Shown: positions 47,353-57,650, numbered from the stretch's first letter. The stretch: 64,000 bases of DNA from Planococcus lenghuensis (GCF_001999905.1 NZ_CP019640.1:1406001-1470000); one strand, 5' to 3'. The notes: a model not told the origin generated them from the sequence alone. Made by a program: numbers and translations.

Positions 47353-49731
47353 ATGACACAACAGCCGGATTTATTCGAACAGGAAAAACAGTTTATATTG
47401 GGCCGTCCGGTCGTCTCCATTTTTCACAACCCGGAGAATTTGTTTACGATCGCGAAAGTGAAAATCTCGAAAACGAACACCTCATATGAAGACAAGGAAA
47501 TTGTCGTTTCGGGTTATTTTCCGGAGCTGTCGACGGACGAGAATTATAAATTCACGGGAAGCGTGAAGCAGCATCCGAAATACGGGACGCAGTTCCAGGC
47601 GGAAGCGTTTTCTCAGGAAGTGCCGGAGACGGAGCAGGGCATCATCCATTATTTATCGAGTGATATGTTCCCGGGCATCGGCCGGAAAACGGCAGAGACG
47701 ATTGTGAAGAAACTGGGGAAAGACACCATCCAGAAAATCCTCGATGACCCATCTGTGCTCGATGTTGTACCGAAATTATCGGATGATAAAAAAGAGACGC
47801 TGCAGCAGGGGCTTGAGTCGAATCTCGGACTGGAGCGCGTCATCATCCAGCTGAACGAGTGGGGATTCGGGCCGCAAGTGGCAATGCGAATTTATCAGGC
47901 ATATCGCGAAGAGACGCTTGAAACTTTATCCAAGAACCCGTACCGGCTCATCGAGGAAATCGAAGGTGTCGGTTTTCAGCGGGCCGATGAGCTCGGTGCC
48001 CGGCTTGGTTTGCGGGGCAGCCATCCGGACCGGATCAAGGCTTCGATCCTGCATTTGCTGAATCATTCATCGCTGTCGGATGGGCATGTGTATGCGGAAT
48101 CGGAATGGATCATTCCGGCTGCGAAAAACATGCTTGAGACGAGCCAGCAGGAGCCGGTCGAAATCGAAGCGATTTCAAAAGCGATCATTGAACTGGCCGA
48201 AGAAGGCCGGGTATCCGGCGAAGAAACTCGGCTCTACATGCCATCACTTTATTATTCGGAAGTGGGGATCGCCTCCAAACTTCAGCAGCTGATCGAATCC
48301 CAGGAAGAGCGGGACGGATTTCCGTCTTCGGAAGTCCGCATGGCGATCGGGGAAGCGGAAGAGCGGCTCGGGGTCACGTATGCGGAAACGCAGGCGGCGG
48401 CTATCGAGAAAAGCGTCAATTCATCGGTGATGGTATTGACGGGCGGACCCGGCACGGGAAAAACGACGGTTGTGCGCGGGCTTGTGGAAGTGTATGCGGA
48501 ACTGCACGGACTGTCACTCGACCCGAAAGAATACGCCAAGAAAAAAGAGCCGTTCCCGATCATTCTCGCGGCGCCGACCGGCCGGGCTGCCAAGCGGCTG
48601 AATGAGTCGACCGGGCTTCCGGCTATGACGATTCACCGGCTGCTCGGTTTCACCGGCCAGGAAAAAGAAGAAGAGACCGAGCGGGAAATTGAAGGCAAAC
48701 TGATCATTATCGATGAAGTATCGATGGTCGATACGTGGCTTGCCCATCAATTGCTGAAAGCGTTGCCGGATGACGTCCAACTGATCCTCGTCGGCGACCA
48801 GGACCAGTTGCCGCCGGTCGGTCCCGGGCAAGTGCTGCGCGATCTGCTCGATTCCAAAGCTGTGCCGGTCATCGAATTAAAAGAGATTTACCGGCAGGCG
48901 GAAGGCTCGTCGATTGTGACGCTCGCCCACCAGATGAAGCAGGGCCAGTTCCCGCAGGACATCCTGAATAAAACCGGTGACCGTTCATTTATCCGGGCCG
49001 GCACCGAACAAATTCCGTCTGTTGTGGAAGCAGTTGTGAAAAATGCGATCACCAAAGGGCATTCCATCCGGGATATCCAAGTGCTCGCGCCGATGTACCG
49101 GGGACCAGCCGGCATCGATGCGCTGAATAAACTCATCCAGGAACTCGTCAATGGCAATCCCGACGGTTCCCGGAAAGAGCTGACATTCGGCGACATTACA
49201 TACCGGATCGGCGATAAAGTGCTGCAGCTCGTCAATCAGCCGGAAAGCCAGGTCTTTAACGGCGATATGGGTGAAGTGATCGCGATTTTCAAAGCGAAAG
49301 AAAACGTGGAAAAACAGGATTTGCTCGTCGTATCGTTCGACGGCATCGAAGTGACGTACCAGCGGAGTGATTTGAATCAGCTGACGCTCGCGTATTGCTG
49401 TTCGATTCATAAAGCGCAAGGTTCTGAATTCCCGATTGTCGTCATGCCGGTCGTCCGGAGCTATATGAAGATGCTTCGACGCAATCTTCTGTATACCGGC
49501 ATCACCCGCAGCAAAAACTTCCTGATCCTGTGCGGTGACCCGGAAGTGTTCCGTTTCGGCATCACCCGCTCGGATGGCACGGAACGTCAGACGACGCTGA
49601 AGAGCCGGCTCGCCAAGCCGGTTGAAGAGAAAGCGGACGGACCGGTGCGGCTGACACCGGATAACCTGAACGACATCCCGCCGTTGATCGGCATGGATGG
49701 TGTGACACCGCAAGATTTCGTCGGGCGCTGA
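47353..49731 (+). CDS. recD2: RecD2-type DNA helicase
   Basis: 5-prime to 3-prime superfamily 1B helicase found in bacteria without RecBC. 792 residues: N-terminal OB and HhH-like region (FPGIGRKTAETIVKKLG near 98-114; IEGVGFQRADELG), Walker A LTGGPGTGKTTV (about 362-373), Walker B IIIDEVSMVD, and C-terminal SH3-like plus UvrD_C_2 motif YCCSIHKAQGSEFPIVV. Acts in mismatch repair-related and replication-fork maintenance functions in Bacillus. Confidence 0.95.
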   Translation: MTQQPDLFEQEKQFILGRPVVSIFHNPENLFTIAKVKISKTNTSYEDKEIVVSGYFPELSTDENYKFTGSVKQHPKYGTQFQAEAFSQEVPETEQGIIHYLSSDMFPGIGRKTAETIVKKLGKDTIQKILDDPSVLDVVPKLSDDKKETLQQGLESNLGLERVIIQLNEWGFGPQVAMRIYQAYREETLETLSKNPYRLIEEIEGVGFQRADELGARLGLRGSHPDRIKASILHLLNHSSLSDGHVYAESEWIIPAAKNMLETSQQEPVEIEAISKAIIELAEEGRVSGEETRLYMPSLYYSEVGIASKLQQLIESQEERDGFPSSEVRMAIGEAEERLGVTYAETQAAAIEKSVNSSVMVLTGGPGTGKTTVVRGLVEVYAELHGLSLDPKEYAKKKEPFPIILAAPTGRAAKRLNESTGLPAMTIHRLLGFTGQEKEEETEREIEGKLIIIDEVSMVDTWLAHQLLKALPDDVQLILVGDQDQLPPVGPGQVLRDLLDSKAVPVIELKEIYRQAEGSSIVTLAHQMKQGQFPQDILNKTGDRSFIRAGTEQIPSVVEAVVKNAITKGHSIRDIQVLAPMYRGPAGIDALNKLIQELVNGNPDGSRKELTFGDITYRIGDKVLQLVNQPESQVFNGDMGEVIAIFKAKENVEKQDLLVVSFDGIEVTYQRSDLNQLTLAYCCSIHKAQGSEFPIVVMPVVRSYMKMLRRNLLYTGITRSKNFLILCGDPEVFRFGITRSDGTERQTTLKSRLAKPVEEKADGPVRLTPDNLNDIPPLIGMDGVTPQDFVGR

Positions 49732-49732
49732 A

Positions 49733-49761
49733 TTGACAGCGGGAGTTCCGTTTCCTATAAT
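49733..49761 (+). promoter_or_regulatory. Sigma-A promoter of the alaS T-box leader
   Basis: Consensus TTGACA (49733-49738) and TATAAT (49756-49761) with a 17-nt spacer, starting directly after the recD2 stop. Confidence 0.92.
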
Positions 49762-49767
49762 GGAAAC

Positions 49768-49997
49768 ACATAAGGCAATACAGAGATGGAGAAACGGCTG
49801 AAACCGGCGTGCAAAGAGAGAAGTTCCAAGGCTGCAAGAACTTCCATGCCATTCAAATCCGTGCTGCTCCGGAGTGCAGGCTAATCCCTGCCGTCCTGCC
49901 GCGTTAAGGCAGACTTGAGAGACATGGCGATTTGCCGTGTAACTAGGGTGGTACCGCGAACAAAGCTTTCGTCCCTTTTTGGGGCGGAAGCTTTTTT
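49768..49997 (+). promoter_or_regulatory. T-box riboswitch, alanine (GCT) specifier
   Basis: Stem I pairs GGAG/CTCC and ACGG/CCGT around the specifier loop, placing the codon GCT at 49863-49865 followed by G. The T-box core AGGGTGGTACCGCG is at 49945-49958; its variable base T fits the A73 discriminator of tRNA-Ala. Terminator AAAGCTTTCGTCCC (49962-49975) with GGGGCGGAAGCTT (49981-49993) and T run. Unusually, alaS begins about 815 nt beyond the terminator. Confidence 0.95.
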
Positions 49998-50032
49998 ATG
50001 TTCAGATTTTCAGAGCGCCTGGCTGAATCCTT

Positions 50033-50138
50033 GCTGGTCCGCCGCGCTTTCCGTGGGTTCGTGCCGAACTAACTCAAGGCTCCCGCCTTGAGTGGATTTC
50101 GCCACTTCACAATCCCACAGGAGTCGCGGCAGCCCAGC
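50033..50138 (-). repeat. Structured intergenic repeat, copy 3 (inverted)
   Basis: Arms GCTGGTCCGCCGCG (50033-50046) and CGCGGCAGCCCAGC (50125-50138) pair with two mismatches. An inner GTGCCGAA stem with one mismatch and a perfect ACTCAAGGC/GCCTTGAGT hairpin lie within. On the minus strand it shows CGACTCCTGTGGGA and ACGGAAAGCG, the family end motifs. About 95% identical to copy 4. Confidence 0.82.
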
Positions 50139-50264
50139 TGGAACAGAAGTAAATCCGGCTTTACAGCCAGCTCACTCGTCAGGGGGCGTCTACCCGTAAA
50201 TCTGTTCAAACTTGTAACCAAACAGCAGGTCGGAGGAACTTTCCTGTATATTCGCTGAATCCTT

Positions 50265-50370
50265 GCTGGTCTGCTGCGCTTTCCGTGAGCTCGTGCCGAA
50301 CTAACTCAAGGCTCCCGCCTTGAGTGGATTTCGGCACTTCACAATCCCACAGGAGTCGCAGCAGACCAGC
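50265..50370 (-). repeat. Structured intergenic repeat, copy 4 (inverted)
   Basis: Arms GCTGGTCTGCTGCG (50265-50278) and CGCAGCAGACCAGC (50357-50370) pair perfectly over 14 bp; GTGCCGAA pairs with TTCGGCAC and ACTCAAGGC with GCCTTGAGT inside. Same orientation as copy 3, offset 232 bp. Confidence 0.85.
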
Positions 50371-50558
50371 CGGATCATGAGTGAGTTCAGCTCTGTTTTA
50401 TTGCAGCTAATTCGCTTAAGGGTTGCCTGCGTGATTTTGTATAAGACCGTTTCAGCCAAATTGATGTTTTATGTTTGTCTCTCACCGATTTCTATCTGCA
50501 GGTTCATAAAAAACAGTATTTGATTTGTTACTTACTTTTGGGATAGGATTTTTCATTT

Positions 50559-50680
50559 CGAAGCGAGCGGAGGGCGGTGACTCCTGCGGGAGCAGCGAGC
50601 CAGGCAAGACCCTGGAGACGCGGAGCGTCGAAGCGGCTTGCGGATCGCCCCGCGGAAAGCATCCGCCGGCAGCTGCTTCG
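50559..50680 (+). repeat. Structured intergenic repeat, copy 5
   Basis: Outer arms CGAAGC/GCTTCG, then GGCGG/CCGCC, with GTGACTCCTGCGGGA on the left and CCCCGCGGAAAGC on the right, matching copies 1 and 2. Direct orientation, upstream of alaS. The rest of the 50000-50812 spacer shows no gene; a possible start signal for a second alaS promoter was not clear. Confidence 0.78.
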
Positions 50681-50812
50681 AAGAAGCCGTAACATACTTT
50701 ATTATTCGCAAAAAAATCGCAACGGAAAGAACCGGTTCAGAAAGTATTTATAAGCAGTAGTAGAGATTAATAATTAAAAAATGTAAATGCATTATACAAG
50801 GAGGAAAACGAA

Positions 50813-53443
50813 ATGGAAAATTTAAAAGCTGCTGATATCCGGCGATTGTTTCTGGAATTCTTTAAGGAAAAAGGACATGATGTGGAGCCGAGTGCACCGC
50901 TCGTGCCATTCGAGGATCCATCCCTTTTGTGGATCAACTCAGGCGTTGCCACGCTGAAAAAATACTTCGATGGCCGGGTGATCCCGGAAAATCCGCGCAT
51001 CGTGAATGCGCAGAAATCCATCCGGACGAACGATATCGAAAATGTCGGACGCACTGCGCGCCACCATACATTTTTTGAAATGCTTGGCAATTTCTCGATC
51101 GGCGATTATTTCAAAACCGAATCGATCCACTGGGCATGGGAATTTCTGACCGATGAAAAATGGATTGGTTTCGACCCGGAAAAACTTTCGGTGACAATCC
51201 ATCCGGAAGATGAAGAAGCGTATGCCATCTGGCATGACGAAGTCGGTGTCCCGGCAGAACGCATCATCCGACTCGAAGGTAATTTTTGGGATATCGGGGA
51301 AGGCCCGAGCGGACCGAACTCGGAGATTTTCTATGACCGGGGTGAGTCATACGGCAACGATCCGGAAGATCCGGAACTGTATCCGGGCGGCGAGAACGAC
51401 CGCTACCTGGAAATCTGGAACCTCGTATTCTCCCAGTTCAATCACAATGCGGACCATACGTACACGCCGTTGCCGAAACAGAATATCGATACCGGCATGG
51501 GGCTGGAGCGGATGGCTTCGGTTGTCCAGGATGTGCCGACGAACTATGATACGGATCTGTTCATCCCGATTATCCGGAAAACGGAAGAAATATCCGGCCA
51601 GACATACGGCGAGTCAGCTGAAAAGGACATGGCGTTCAAATTGATTGCCGATCATATCCGCACAGTGGCGTTCGCAATCGGTGATGGTGCATTGCCGTCC
51701 AATGAAGGCCGTGGCTATGTGTTGCGCCGTTTGCTGCGCCGGGCTGTGCGCTATGGCAAGAAACTTGGCATTGAGAAACCGTTTATGTTTGAATTGGTGC
51801 CGGTTGTCGGCGATATCATGAAGGAATTCTATCCGGAAGTGAACGATAAAGAAGATTTCATCATCCGTGTTGTGAAACTTGAAGAACAGCGCTTCCATGA
51901 GACGCTTAACGAAGGCTTGTCCATCCTGTACGATATCATCCGTAAGGAAAAAGAAGCCGGTCACACAGTTATCCCGGGCGAAGAAATGTTCCGCCTGTAC
52001 GATACGTACGGTTTCCCGGTAGAGCTGACGGAAGAGTTCGCGGAAGAAGAAGGCATGACGGCTGACCGGGAAGGATTCGCGCATGCGATGGAACAGCAGC
52101 GTGACCGCGCACGGAATGCTCGTCAGGCGACCAATTCGATGCAGACACAGTCGGAAGTACTGGCAAATATCACGGCGCCGAGTGAATTCATCGGCTATGA
52201 AACGCTGACGACTGAAGCGGAGATCACAGCCATCGTCCAGCACGGCGAACTTGCCGATCACGTGCAGGAAGGGGAAGAAGCGCAGCTGATGCTCGATATT
52301 ACCCCATTCTATGCCGAGAGTGGCGGACAGATTGCAGACAAAGGGTTCATTCACAATGATGCTTTCCAGGCTGAAGTGCTCGATGTTAAAAAAGCGCCGA
52401 ATGGCCAGAACCTGCACACGGTCCGCATCGTATCCGGCGAGCTGTCAAAGGGCCGTGTACACGCGGAAGTATCAGCTGAAGAACGCCGCCATACTGTGAA
52501 AAATCATACGGCTACCCATTTGCTGCACCAGGCGCTGAAAGATGTGCTTGGCACGCATGTCAATCAGGCAGGATCGTATGTCGGACCAGACCGGCTCCGC
52601 TTCGATTTCTCCCATTTCGGCCAAGTGACGGCTGATGAACTGAAACAGATCGAACGAATCGTCAATGAAAAGATTTGGGAAGGCATCGATGTGGCGACGG
52701 GCTATCACAGCCTGCACGATGCGAAAGATATGGGTGCGATGGCATTGTTCGGTGAAAAATATGGAGATACTGTCCGTGTTGTCGACATCGGCGGATTTTC
52801 CCTGGAGCTTTGCGGCGGTGTGCATGTCCTCAATACGGCACAGATTGGGCTGTTCAAAATCGTTTCTGAAGGTGGAATCGGAGCTGGCATTCGCCGGATT
52901 GAAGCGCTGACCGGCAAGGCTGCTTATGAGAACCTGAAGAATACGGAAACGCAGCTGGAAGAAGCTGCCGGGCTGCTGAAGGCCAATCCGCGGGATCTGG
53001 TTCAGAAAGTAACAGCGGTTCAAGGGGAAATGAAAGAACTGCAGCGGGAAAATGAATCGCTGTCAGCGAAAATTGCCGGGGCCCAGTCGGCCGGTCTCCT
53101 GGATCAGGCAAGGGAAATTGATGGTGTGACAGTGCTGGCTGCCCGAGTGGATGCAAAAGACAACAACCAATTGCGGCAGATGGTGGATGATCTGAAACAG
53201 AAATTGGATCAGGCGGTCGTTGTTCTGGGTGCTGTAGCAGATGGTAAAGTTATGATTGCTGCTGGTGTAACCAAGAATATTGCCGGCAAGGAATACAATG
53301 CCGGTCAAATTGTCAAAGCCGTTGCAGAGCAATGCGGTGGCAAAGGTGGAGGGCGTCCGGACTTTGCAATGGCTGGTGCTAAAGACTCATCTAAACTGGA
53401 AAATGCACTTGAGTCTGTCTTCGGGACTGTGAAATCTGTTTGA
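50813..53443 (+). CDS. alaS: Alanyl-tRNA synthetase
   Basis: 876 residues, full bacterial length. N-terminal class II catalytic domain ([20 protein letters not shown], about 33-52; [19 protein letters not shown]), tRNA recognition domain, editing domain with zinc ligands HTATHLLH (about 565) and CGGVHV (about 665), then coiled coil and DHHA1-like C-Ala domain ending [19 protein letters not shown] precedes the ATG. Regulated through the T-box at 49768, provided read-through crosses the repeat-filled spacer. Confidence 0.97.
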   Translation: MENLKAADIRRLFLEFFKEKGHDVEPSAPLVPFEDPSLLWINSGVATLKKYFDGRVIPENPRIVNAQKSIRTNDIENVGRTARHHTFFEMLGNFSIGDYFKTESIHWAWEFLTDEKWIGFDPEKLSVTIHPEDEEAYAIWHDEVGVPAERIIRLEGNFWDIGEGPSGPNSEIFYDRGESYGNDPEDPELYPGGENDRYLEIWNLVFSQFNHNADHTYTPLPKQNIDTGMGLERMASVVQDVPTNYDTDLFIPIIRKTEEISGQTYGESAEKDMAFKLIADHIRTVAFAIGDGALPSNEGRGYVLRRLLRRAVRYGKKLGIEKPFMFELVPVVGDIMKEFYPEVNDKEDFIIRVVKLEEQRFHETLNEGLSILYDIIRKEKEAGHTVIPGEEMFRLYDTYGFPVELTEEFAEEEGMTADREGFAHAMEQQRDRARNARQATNSMQTQSEVLANITAPSEFIGYETLTTEAEITAIVQHGELADHVQEGEEAQLMLDITPFYAESGGQIADKGFIHNDAFQAEVLDVKKAPNGQNLHTVRIVSGELSKGRVHAEVSAEERRHTVKNHTATHLLHQALKDVLGTHVNQAGSYVGPDRLRFDFSHFGQVTADELKQIERIVNEKIWEGIDVATGYHSLHDAKDMGAMALFGEKYGDTVRVVDIGGFSLELCGGVHVLNTAQIGLFKIVSEGGIGAGIRRIEALTGKAAYENLKNTETQLEEAAGLLKANPRDLVQKVTAVQGEMKELQRENESLSAKIAGAQSAGLLDQAREIDGVTVLAARVDAKDNNQLRQMVDDLKQKLDQAVVVLGAVADGKVMIAAGVTKNIAGKEYNAGQIVKAVAEQCGGKGGGRPDFAMAGAKDSSKLENALESVFGTVKSV

Positions 53444-53526
53444 TTCAAGACTGTTTTCAGTTATAATTGAATTCATGCAGAGATGAGAGGGTGCTTTTGC
53501 CCAAATCCCAAAGTGAGGTGCTTGTC

Positions 53527-53799
53527 GTGAGCTCGTTTGATAAGACCATGAAATTCAATGCGTCGGATGACTCGATGGAGCGTGAAGTGAAAGAAGTAAT
53601 GCTCCATGTGCATTCTGCGCTCAAAGAGAAAGGCTATAACCCGGTCAATCAGATTGTCGGTTATCTGCTGTCAGGAGATCCCGCCTATATCCCGCGGCAC
53701 GAGGATGCCCGGAATCTGATCCGGAAGCTGGAACGTGACGAAATTCTGGAAGAACTGGTCAAGTTCTATGTTAAAAAGAATGAACGGGACAGCGAATGA
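53527..53799 (+). CDS. reoM: IreB/ReoM family regulator
   Basis: 90-residue protein beginning [11 protein letters not shown]. In Listeria ReoM, and in enterococcal IreB, a threonine at or near position 7 is phosphorylated by the PASTA kinase, controlling ClpCP degradation of MurA (ReoM); Thr7 is present here. The core [20 protein letters not shown] is strictly family-like. GTG 53527 follows AGTGAGGTG; the longer frame from 53467 is not supported. Overlaps ruvX by an ATGA. Confidence 0.92.
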   Translation: MSSFDKTMKFNASDDSMEREVKEVMLHVHSALKEKGYNPVNQIVGYLLSGDPAYIPRHEDARNLIRKLERDEILEELVKFYVKKNERDSE

Positions 53800-54212
53800 G
53801 GACAATGGGGCTGGACGTTGGCTCAAAAACGGTCGGGGTGGCGGTGAGCGATGCTCTCGGCTGGACGGCTCAAGGAATTGAAACCGTCAAGATTAATGAA
53901 GCAAAAGAGGAGTTCGGGCTGGAGCGGATCGGGGAATTGATCCGCCAGTACGAAGTGACGACAGTTGTTGTCGGCTTTCCGAAAAACATGAACAACACGG
54001 TCGGTCCGCGCGGAGAGGCATCGCAGAAGTTTGCTGCCCTGCTGGAGGAAGCTCACGGGATCCCGACTGTCCTTTGGGATGAACGGCTATCGACGATGGC
54101 TGCGGAACGCATGCTGATTTCAGCGGACGTAAGCCGCAAAAAGCGCAAAAAAGTGATCGACAAAATGGCGGCAGTGATGATTCTGCAGGGCTATCTGGAC
54201 AGTAAAAAATAA
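53796..54212 (+). CDS. ruvX: Putative Holliday junction resolvase YqgF / 16S rRNA processing nuclease
   Basis: 138-residue RNase H-fold nuclease. N-terminal [16 protein letters not shown] with the catalytic Asp, central [13 protein letters not shown] and C-terminal [14 protein letters not shown]. In E. coli the family matures pre-16S rRNA; the resolvase role was a fold-based proposal. Lies in the alaS-reoM-ruvX-yrzB cluster. Confidence 0.94.
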   Translation: MRTMGLDVGSKTVGVAVSDALGWTAQGIETVKINEAKEEFGLERIGELIRQYEVTTVVVGFPKNMNNTVGPRGEASQKFAALLEEAHGIPTVLWDERLSTMAAERMLISADVSRKKRKKVIDKMAAVMILQGYLDSKK

Positions 54213-54224
54213 GGAGTGACAGAA

Positions 54225-54524
54225 ATGGAACACGGACAATCACAAATCACCATTATTGACGAAGAGGGAAACGAACAGCTGTATGAGGTGCTGTTTACAT
54301 TCGATTCCGAGGAATTCGATAAGTCTTACGTGCTGTATTACCCGGTAGGCGCAGATGAAGATGAAGACGGCGAAATTGAGATTCACGCATATTCCTTCAC
54401 GGAGCGCCCGGGCTCTGAAGCCAGCGAAGCATCCGGTGATCTGCATCCGGTTGAAACGGAAGAAGAATGGGATATGATCGAAGAAGTGCTGAATACGTTC
54501 CTCGATGAAGAGGAAGAAGAGTAA
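54225..54524 (+). CDS. DUF1292 protein (YrzB-like)
   Basis: 99-residue very acidic cytoplasmic protein with the DUF1292 core [19 protein letters not shown] followed by SYVLYYP and a poly-acidic end (LDEEEEE). No known function. ATG 54225 lies eight bases after AAGGAG; GTG 54216 is within that site. Terminator follows. Confidence 0.9.
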   Translation: MEHGQSQITIIDEEGNEQLYEVLFTFDSEEFDKSYVLYYPVGADEDEDGEIEIHAYSFTERPGSEASEASGDLHPVETEEEWDMIEEVLNTFLDEEEEE

Positions 54525-54532
54525 ACAGCAAG

Positions 54533-54560
54533 AGGCGGAAAAGTTCCGCCTTTTTCTTTT
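54533..54560 (+). terminator. Terminator of alaS-reoM-ruvX-yrzB
   Basis: AGGCGGAA (54533-54540), AAG loop, TTCCGCCT (54544-54551), then T-rich sequence. A TATACT at 54575-54580 follows and may start mltG transcription. Confidence 0.9.
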
Positions 54561-54608
54561 AAAGGAATTTCCTGTATACTGAACTGGAAAAGATAAGGGG
54601 GAGAACCC

Positions 54609-55730
54609 GTGGAAAACCAGTCAAAAAAAGACGTGATGTTTGAGCGGATGAAAGAGAAAAAAAGAGAAGCAAAGATCATCCGCCGCATTGTATTTGCTGT
54701 GTTCCTGATCCTGCTGATCATTGCCGGAACTGCAGGATATAAGGGCTATCAGTACGTCTATGGTGCCCTTCAGCCGGTTGATCCGGAAGCTGCGGATACA
54801 ATCACAGTTGAAGTGCCGATCGGTTCGAGTGTAGATTCTATCGCTGCTTTGCTTGAAGAAAATGGTCTCGTGGAAGATGAGCGAATCTACCGCTATTACG
54901 TTAAATTTAATAACGAAGCCGAGTTCCAGGCGGGCACGTATGAGTTATCGCCTTCCATGACGCTTGCGGAAATCACGGAAAGTCTGAAAACCGGGACCGT
55001 GTATCATGAACCGGTATTTACGATGACTGTGCCGGAAGGACTTCAGTTGGAGCAAATTGCTGCTATCGTTGCGGAGCATACCGATTATACAGCCGAAGAG
55101 TTTATGGAGCTGGCGACTGATGAGGAGTTCATCGATGAACTCATCGCTCAGTATCCGGGACTTTTGAGTGAAGAGATTAAAGGCGAGGGAATCCGATATG
55201 CACTCGAAGGGTATTTGTTCCCGATAACATATTCATTCTATGAGGAAGCCCCGCCGCTTGAAACCATTATCAACGATATGGTTGCCCAGACGGCACTGGT
55301 TCTCCAGGACTATACACCTGCTTTGCAGGAACTTGAAAAGTCGCCGCACTGGCTGCTGACATTCGCTTCCCTGCTTGAAGAAGAAGCGACGTCCCAGTCT
55401 GATCGGCAAACGATCGCCAGTGTATTCTACAACCGCTTGGATAATTCCATGCGGCTGCAGACAGACCCGACGGTTATTTATGGGATGGATGAGCATCAAG
55501 GCCGGCTGACGAATGCGGATTATCAGTTTGATAGCCCGTATAATACGTACTTGATCGACGGCCTGCCGCCCGGTCCAATTGCCGCTCCTGGCAGAGCTTC
55601 CATCGAAGCGGTTCTTGACCCGGCCAATACCGATTATCTGTTCTTCCTTGCTGACGAAAACGGCCGCAATTATTTTGCGGAGACGTACGAAGAACATCTG
55701 GAAAACCAAGCCGAGCATATTGGAAATTAA
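54609..55730 (+). CDS. mltG: Endolytic murein transglycosylase MltG (YceG-like)
   Basis: Membrane-anchored enzyme thought to cut nascent peptidoglycan and end glycan strands. 373 residues: short basic cytoplasmic part, membrane helix at about 25-46, LysM-like region, then the YceG domain with catalytic Glu in FASLLEEEATSQSDR (about 256), LQTDPTVIYG and YNTYLIDGLPPGPI. GTG 54609 follows AAGGGGGA. Same position as B. subtilis yrrL. Confidence 0.93.
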   Translation: MENQSKKDVMFERMKEKKREAKIIRRIVFAVFLILLIIAGTAGYKGYQYVYGALQPVDPEAADTITVEVPIGSSVDSIAALLEENGLVEDERIYRYYVKFNNEAEFQAGTYELSPSMTLAEITESLKTGTVYHEPVFTMTVPEGLQLEQIAAIVAEHTDYTAEEFMELATDEEFIDELIAQYPGLLSEEIKGEGIRYALEGYLFPITYSFYEEAPPLETIINDMVAQTALVLQDYTPALQELEKSPHWLLTFASLLEEEATSQSDRQTIASVFYNRLDNSMRLQTDPTVIYGMDEHQGRLTNADYQFDSPYNTYLIDGLPPGPIAAPGRASIEAVLDPANTDYLFFLADENGRNYFAETYEEHLENQAEHIGN

Positions 55731-55815
55731 GTTGAAAGAGGGGAGGCGTTCTCGCCTTCTTTCTTTTTTTGTGCTATGATTAGTCGTGATTTTTTGTGAG
55801 TAAAAGGAGCTTGGC

Positions 55816-57057
55816 ATGGACAGCAATCATTTGAAGTCTGTTTTACAGACGATGAGAGAATATGCACACGAACACCATGTGCCGATTATGGAAGATGAAG
55901 GAATGGAAGCACTGCTCGGCAGGCTCAGAAAACAGCGGCCGATCCGGATCCTTGAGATTGGTTCCGCCATCGGCTACTCGGCTCTCCGCATGGCGGAAGA
56001 GTTGCCGGATGCAGTGATTGATACAATTGAACGGAATTCGGACCGGGCAGCGCTGGCTGCAACCTTCGTGGCGGATGCCGGATGCACGCAAATAACGGTG
56101 CATGAGGGAGACGCGCTTGAATTTGAACCGGACCGGCTGCAGGCGAATTATGATGCCATTTTCATTGATGCCGCCAAAGGACAGTACGGGCGGTTCTTTA
56201 CAAAGTATGAGCCGCTGCTGGCTGAAAACGGGGTTCTGTATTGTGATAATGTGCAAATGCGCGGACTCGCAGCGCTTCCGCTAGAAGAAGTGCCGAAAAG
56301 TAAACGGACGATGATCCGGAAACTGCAGGAGTTCACGGATGGAATGAAGAATCATCCGTCCTATGTGACAGAACTTGTGGAAGCCGGGGACGGGCTGTTA
56401 ATCTGCAGGAAAAGGAGTGCCGGTATGAAAAAAAAGCGTCCAGTCGTCATTGGAATCGCAGGAGGTTCCGGTTCGGGAAAAACGAGCGTTACCAACGCGA
56501 TCTATGAGGTATACAAAGAGCATTCAGTCGTGGTGATCGAGCAGGACTATTACTATAAAGATCAAAGCCACCTGGCATTCGAGGAACGCCTGAAGACCAA
56601 TTATGATCATCCTTTGGCATTCGATACCAATTTGCTGATTGAACATGTGAATGAATTGCTGAAACGCCGGCCGATCGAGAAGCCGGTGTATAATTATGCC
56701 ATCCACACCCGGTCAGATGAAAAAATTCCAATTGAACCGAAAGATGTCATCATTCTGGAAGGCATTCTCGTCCTGGAAGATGAGCAGCTCCGCAATTTGA
56801 TGGACATCAAGCTGTTTGTCGACACGGATGCGGATCTCCGGATTATCCGCCGGCTCATGCGCGATATCAATGAGCGGGGCCGAACGATCGATTCAGTTAT
56901 TGAGCAATACATGTCGGTGGTCCGTCCGATGCATAACCAATTTATCGAACCGACGAAACGCTACGCCGATCTGATCATTCCGGAAGGCGGACAGAACGAA
57001 GTGGCCATTGACCTTATGGTGACGAAAATCAAGGCGATTCTGGAAGAACATCTATAG
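55816..57057 (+). CDS. O-methyltransferase (YrrM) and uridine kinase (Udk) in one reading frame
   Basis: A single 413-codon frame without a stop. Residues 1-203 are a YrrM-type class I O-methyltransferase (motif [17 protein letters not shown] at 45-60, FIDAAKGQY at about 116, YCDNVQMRG). Residues 204-413 are a complete 210-residue uridine/cytidine kinase (Walker [13 protein letters not shown] about 212-223; [25 protein letters not shown]). In B. subtilis yrrM and udk are separate and divided by two U32 peptidase genes, absent here. An internal AAAAGGAG-N7-ATG at 56410-56427 would make free Udk. So the locus could yield a fusion, a separate kinase, or both. Confidence 0.88.
   Translation: MDSNHLKSVLQTMREYAHEHHVPIMEDEGMEALLGRLRKQRPIRILEIGSAIGYSALRMAEELPDAVIDTIERNSDRAALAATFVADAGCTQITVHEGDALEFEPDRLQANYDAIFIDAAKGQYGRFFTKYEPLLAENGVLYCDNVQMRGLAALPLEEVPKSKRTMIRKLQEFTDGMKNHPSYVTELVEAGDGLLICRKRSAGMKKKRPVVIGIAGGSGSGKTSVTNAIYEVYKEHSVVVIEQDYYYKDQSHLAFEERLKTNYDHPLAFDTNLLIEHVNELLKRRPIEKPVYNYAIHTRSDEKIPIEPKDVIILEGILVLEDEQLRNLMDIKLFVDTDADLRIIRRLMRDINERGRTIDSVIEQYMSVVRPMHNQFIEPTKRYADLIIPEGGQNEVAIDLMVTKIKAILEEHL
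56410..56427 (+). promoter_or_regulatory. udk: Internal ribosome-binding site and ATG for separate uridine kinase
   Basis: AAAAGGAG (56410-56417), 7-nt spacer, ATG 56425, in frame with the upstream methyltransferase. The product would start [20 protein letters not shown], 210 residues, the normal Udk size. This is as good a translation start as any in the window. Confidence 0.75.
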
Positions 57058-57173
57058 AACGTTCTGAATAAAGTGAATAAATATGTACTTGAAGTTCCAA
57101 TGATTGTATATTATGATATGACGAGATTGATGCACCGGATTCCGGAGCATCCGCAACTGAAGGGGTGGAAAGT

Positions 57174-57650
57174 ATGTCAACTGAAAAACAATATCCAATG
57201 ACCATAGACGGCAAACGGAAGCTCGAAGAGGAACTGGATTTCCTGAAGACGGTCAAACGCAAAGAAGTCGTTGAACGAATTAAAGTGGCACGAAGTTTCG
57301 GTGATTTATCCGAGAACTCGGAATACGATTCAGCAAAAGAAGATCAGGCATTTGTGGAAGGCCGCATCTCCACGCTGGAATCGATGATCCGCAATGCGGT
57401 CATCATCGAAGATGACGAACAGAATAACGGTGTCGTATCACTCGGCAAGACGGTTACATTCGTTGAAATTCCGGATGGAGACAAAGAAGAGTATACGATT
57501 GTAGGTTCAGCTGAAGCGGATCCGATCGAAGGAAAAATTTCGAATGACTCGCCAATCGCCAAAAGCCTGATCGGCCGCGGCGTCGGGGAAAAAGTGAAAG
57601 TGCTTACGCCCGGCGGCGAAATGGAAATTGAAATCCTATCCATCACATAA
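57174..57650 (+). CDS. greA: Transcription elongation factor GreA
   Basis: Rescues backtracked RNA polymerase by stimulating transcript cleavage. 158 residues: N-terminal coiled coil (about 10-75, with [21 protein letters not shown] containing the acidic tip) and C-terminal FKBP-like domain. ATG 57174 is used (AAGGGGTGG upstream); GTG 57165 lies within the ribosome-binding site. A CCAGTCATTT/AAATGGCTGG hairpin at 57656-57683 without a T run follows. Confidence 0.96.
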   Translation: MSTEKQYPMTIDGKRKLEEELDFLKTVKRKEVVERIKVARSFGDLSENSEYDSAKEDQAFVEGRISTLESMIRNAVIIEDDEQNNGVVSLGKTVTFVEIPDGDKEEYTIVGSAEADPIEGKISNDSPIAKSLIGRGVGEKVKVLTPGGEMEIEILSIT

